A stretch of 44,403 nt of DNA, from contig DBTM01000089.1 in the NCBI GenBank assembly GCA_002307055.1, positions 1 through 44,403 on the forward strand. The letters run 5' to 3'. The notes under the pieces are model-generated. The model was given only the letters and a program-made list of their open reading frames with translations, was not told where the DNA came from and ran no database searches. The translations under genes were made by a program, and so were the position numbers. Below, piece by piece: positions 42,440 through 44,403 of the stretch. The stretch's first letter is position 1, and the number at the start of each line of letters is the position of its first letter. The stretch comes from Clostridiales bacterium UBA1316. GTDB lineage: Bacteria; Bacillota; Clostridia; Oscillospirales; Oscillospiraceae.

Positions 42440-42465
42440 AAGCGCCGAATTTAAGTTCGGCGCCA
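42440..42465. terminator. Bidirectional terminator
   Basis: GCGCCGAA pairs with TTCGGCGC around TTTAAG. On the minus strand six T follow, so it chiefly ends the darTG transcript; on the plus strand AAAATTTT follows the small gene. Confidence 0.85.
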
Positions 42466-42500
42466 AAATTTTGTGATATCAATTGTTGTGAAATTCAATC

Positions 42501-43520
42501 CTATACTGAGATGGTATACCCTATTAAATTCTGTTCAATAATACCTGAGTTATATAACTTCTTTAGACCAGCCGAAATTTCAATTTCGCTAAAGCGCTTT
42601 GCTTTATCATCAGACCACGACTTAAAGCTTTGTATAACACTCTCTTCTCTTAAGCATGTATTCTTTTCAATTAAAAAACAAATAGTAGACAAGCATTCTA
42701 AATCATGATCATTGTCAATACTGTTCACATAATTACAGGCCTTTTCAATAGGTTCAGATAATTCTGTTAATTTACTCTTTACGGATTCGCTTATTAATTT
42801 ATTGTATAGTATTTTTTTTGCTTCTTCCGTCGATTTGGTACCGTAAAAGGTCTGAAACTCACGTATTTTCTTACTTACAATATCGATAGAATGGTCATAT
42901 GGCCCAAATTTGTGTTTTTCGAAATTGAAATATCCTTTATGAGAAATGACATTAACGAAATAAGCAGCTTTCTGCAACCGAAACTTATTGAATTTTTTCA
43001 GTCGAATTTTTATTTCCATTAATACCAGAGCGGAAGAACTAAGTTTTGGTTCGTTCACCGGCAAAGATGAATAGCCTTTTGATGGTTCGTAAATGTAAAT
43101 ATTAACACTTTGTGAAATGTTGATTAACTTTTTTTCAATAACATTTCTAACATCGGTCCATATAAGGCCTCCATTTCCGCTTCCTAGTGGGGGTATGGCT
43201 ATACTATTTATATGCAAGTCCTTAATTAAAGGAGCTAATTGATCTAGCCCACTTGTTATATATTCCATTCGCGACTTCTCGCGCCATTTATCCTTGGTCG
43301 GGAAATTAATTATGATTTTACCTTGTTCCTTATAGAAGTGTAGTCTACCCGTTTTTAATGAACCGCTTTTGCATGCATTGATATAGTCAGTATTATTATC
43401 AGGAAATTGTAGCTTAAATTGATAAGCTATCCCTTTTCCCATATAACCCTCGCAGTTCACGGTATTAACCAAGGCTTCTGCATCAGATTTTAATAAATCA
43501 CCAGTTGTATAGAAAAGCAT
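42501..43520 (-). CDS. darG: DarG-type macrodomain antitoxin (DNA ADP-ribosyl glycohydrolase)
   Basis: A 339-residue two-domain antitoxin. The N-terminal macrodomain (about 1-155) shows FYTTGDLLKSDAEALVNTVN, CEGYMGKGIAYQFK, the catalytic-lysine block FPTKDKWREKSR (K76) and IPPLGSGNGGLIW. It removes ADP-ribose from thymidine in DNA. The C-terminal helical part (about 165-339), with FRLQKAAYFVNVIS and KFGPYDHSI, matches the DarG region that binds and blocks DarT. GGAGG lies 7 bases before ATG 43520. The gene is much more AT-rich than asnB or the his operon, suggesting horizontal transfer. It is intact although its toxin partner is broken. Confidence 0.9.
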   Translation of the reverse strand: MLFYTTGDLLKSDAEALVNTVNCEGYMGKGIAYQFKLQFPDNNTDYINACKSGSLKTGRLHFYKEQGKIIINFPTKDKWREKSRMEYITSGLDQLAPLIKDLHINSIAIPPLGSGNGGLIWTDVRNVIEKKLINISQSVNIYIYEPSKGYSSLPVNEPKLSSSALVLMEIKIRLKKFNKFRLQKAAYFVNVISHKGYFNFEKHKFGPYDHSIDIVSKKIREFQTFYGTKSTEEAKKILYNKLISESVKSKLTELSEPIEKACNYVNSIDNDHDLECLSTICFLIEKNTCLREESVIQSFKSWSDDKAKRFSEIEISAGLKKLYNSGIIEQNLIGYTISV

Positions 43521-43547
43521 ATTCTCGCCTCCAATTTGTTAACAAAT

Positions 43548-44147
43548 TTATGGAAACATATATGGTGCGACATTGATATTAATGGGATTGTTTTTTTCCA
43601 TAGAATCGATTTTAGTTTTAGCGTTCTCATCATAAACATAAATATATGAAAAGGTGCTTGATGGTATAGTGTATTCCATTACACACTCTGCCATACAAGC
43701 CATCCGAATCTCTCGGTTATTATAATCTCTGTCAACTTTACCATCTAATATATCCCATTGTATTTTATTAAATCCTTCATCATATGCGAAAATCTCGGGA
43801 GTATCTTTATCTAACGGATGTGACGGTATGATATAAAATTCATTTTGTTTTGATAAAATTCTTTTAATTGTAATAATGACCATGTTTTCTACACCATATT
43901 TTTTACATACAGCGCAGTCAAAAGGATTTTTCGGATAAAAATGAAACAATACGAATTTCGATAAATGCTCTTTATATAAATCACGTTTACTTAGTATAAC
44001 CGGATCAGCAATATCTCAAAAATTATTAACGCCGCTCTCTGATAATGATTTTCGTGGAAGTAAGCCTTTTATTAGAATAGATTGCATATTATCAAGATGA
44101 GTAATGTGATACAATAATTTACCTTGACTTGGCGGTGTCCTGGCCAT
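43548..44147 (-). pseudogene. darT: DarT-type DNA ADP-ribosyltransferase toxin with in-frame TGA
   Basis: From ATG 44147 (AAAGG about 9 bases upstream) one frame reads through 199 residues to 43548, broken only by TGA at 44018-44016 (codon 44). Before it: LLYHITHLDNMQSILIKGLL, the NAD-binding start of DarT. After it: DIADPVILSKRDLYKEHLSK, FHFYPKNPFD, and REIRMACMAECVM with the catalytic Glu region. Without the stop it is a normal-length DarT, which ADP-ribosylates thymidine in single-stranded DNA. A protein restarted at the internal ATG (43949, 133 residues) would lack the NAD-binding N-terminus. It lies 27 bases before darG in the same operon. Toxin loss by mutation is the simplest reading; a sequencing error or UGA readthrough cannot be excluded. 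Confidence 0.85.
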
Positions 44148-44178
44148 TATAACTACAACCTTTATGACAATTTTTGAA

Positions 44179-44207
44179 ATACTAATAATATATTACATTA
44201 TTAGTAT
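44179..44207 (-). promoter_or_regulatory. Palindromic operator of darTG
   Basis: ATACTAATAAT-N7-ATTATTAGTAT, perfect 11-bp arms. One arm overlaps the -10, and the whole dyad lies just before darT, so autoregulation by the antitoxin or complex is plausible. Confidence 0.65.
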
Positions 44208-44231
44208 ATTCGTCATACCTACAGCAGTCAA
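44203..44231 (-). promoter_or_regulatory. Promoter of darTG
   Basis: On the minus strand, TTGACT (44231-44226) and TATACT (44208-44203) with a 17-base spacer. The module therefore keeps its own promoter and does not rely on lepA. Confidence 0.75.
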
Positions 44232-44298
44232 TAATATTGTTTACTATTACAAGGCTTTCGTATTAGCTCCATGTTGAAATGGGTAAATGAAATTATTC

Positions 44299-44403
44299 TT
44301 ATTCATCGAGCTTCAATACGGCCATAAACGCTTCCTGCGGGACGTCGACGGAGCCGAGCTTGCGCATGCGTTTTTTACCCTCTTTTTGTTTTTCGAGGAG
44401 CTT
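44299..44403 (-). CDS. lepA: Elongation factor 4 (LepA), C-terminal end only
   Basis: The last 34 codons of a minus-strand gene that continues beyond the window. The sequence KLLEKQKEGKKRMRKLGSVD then VPQEAFMAVLKLDE and TAA is the highly conserved C-terminus of LepA/EF4, a translational GTPase. It marks the conserved chromosomal backbone next to the acquired darTG module. Confidence 0.93.
   Translation of the reverse strand, partial: KLLEKQKEGKKRMRKLGSVDVPQEAFMAVLKLDE

Noticed and set aside
44016..44018. Selenocysteine or recoded UGA in darT
   Set aside because: No evident stem-loop after the TGA, and DarT needs no Cys/Sec there as far as I know; a mutation or sequence error is simpler.

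Overview
The window comes from a spore-forming, strictly anaerobic Firmicute of the class Clostridia. The evidence is an alpha/beta-type small acid-soluble spore protein, a spore photoproduct lyase relative, a [FeFe]-hydrogenase, strong GGAGG ribosome sites and mid-range GC. An Oscillospirales-type host fits, but the genus cannot be fixed from sequence alone. I see no rRNA, tRNA, CRISPR array, phage structural gene or transposase.

Left part (1-12.7 kb). A truncated repeat-rich secreted surface protein enters from the left edge on the minus strand. A YtrA-type GntR/ABC export operon follows, with a 16-bp-arm operator over its promoter, then a DUF4153 membrane protein. Next is a calcium-type P-type ATPase whose leader looks like a yybP-ykoY manganese riboswitch with its own terminator, which suggests a Mn2+ exporter. 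A DUF6323/DUF6179 pair (the second gene apparently starting at ATA) and an asparagine synthetase complete the block.

Middle part (12.7-28.8 kb). A decayed region holds a double-frameshift pseudogene, two small cysteine-ended proteins and a tandem-GNAT protein. A molybdenum-cofactor operon follows (moeA, moaA, moaC, MOSC, molybdopterin-binding protein, mogA). It lies behind a perfect promoter and a long structured leader with a terminator, probably a Moco-type riboswitch. Then come an acetyltransferase, a broken merR with an intact MerR-type promoter, and a cluster of very small hydrophilic proteins that includes a SASP, an HD hydrolase and a CXXC-less HMA-like protein. A two-gene [FeFe]-hydrogenase operon follows, in which the partner is a fusion of the NuoF C-terminal FeS domain with a GltD-like FAD/NAD(P)H module.

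Right part (29-44.4 kb). A complete histidine operon (hisZ-G-D-C-B-H-A-F-IE-J) covers all ten steps. It is followed by a tocopherol-cyclase-like protein, an SplB-family radical SAM protein lacking the expected Cys141 equivalent, a metallophosphoesterase and an NCS2 purine permease. At the right edge an AT-rich DarTG toxin-antitoxin module, visibly unlike its surroundings, sits between a small orphan gene and the 3' end of lepA. Its darT toxin is interrupted by one in-frame TGA while the darG antitoxin, the promoter and a palindromic operator are intact.
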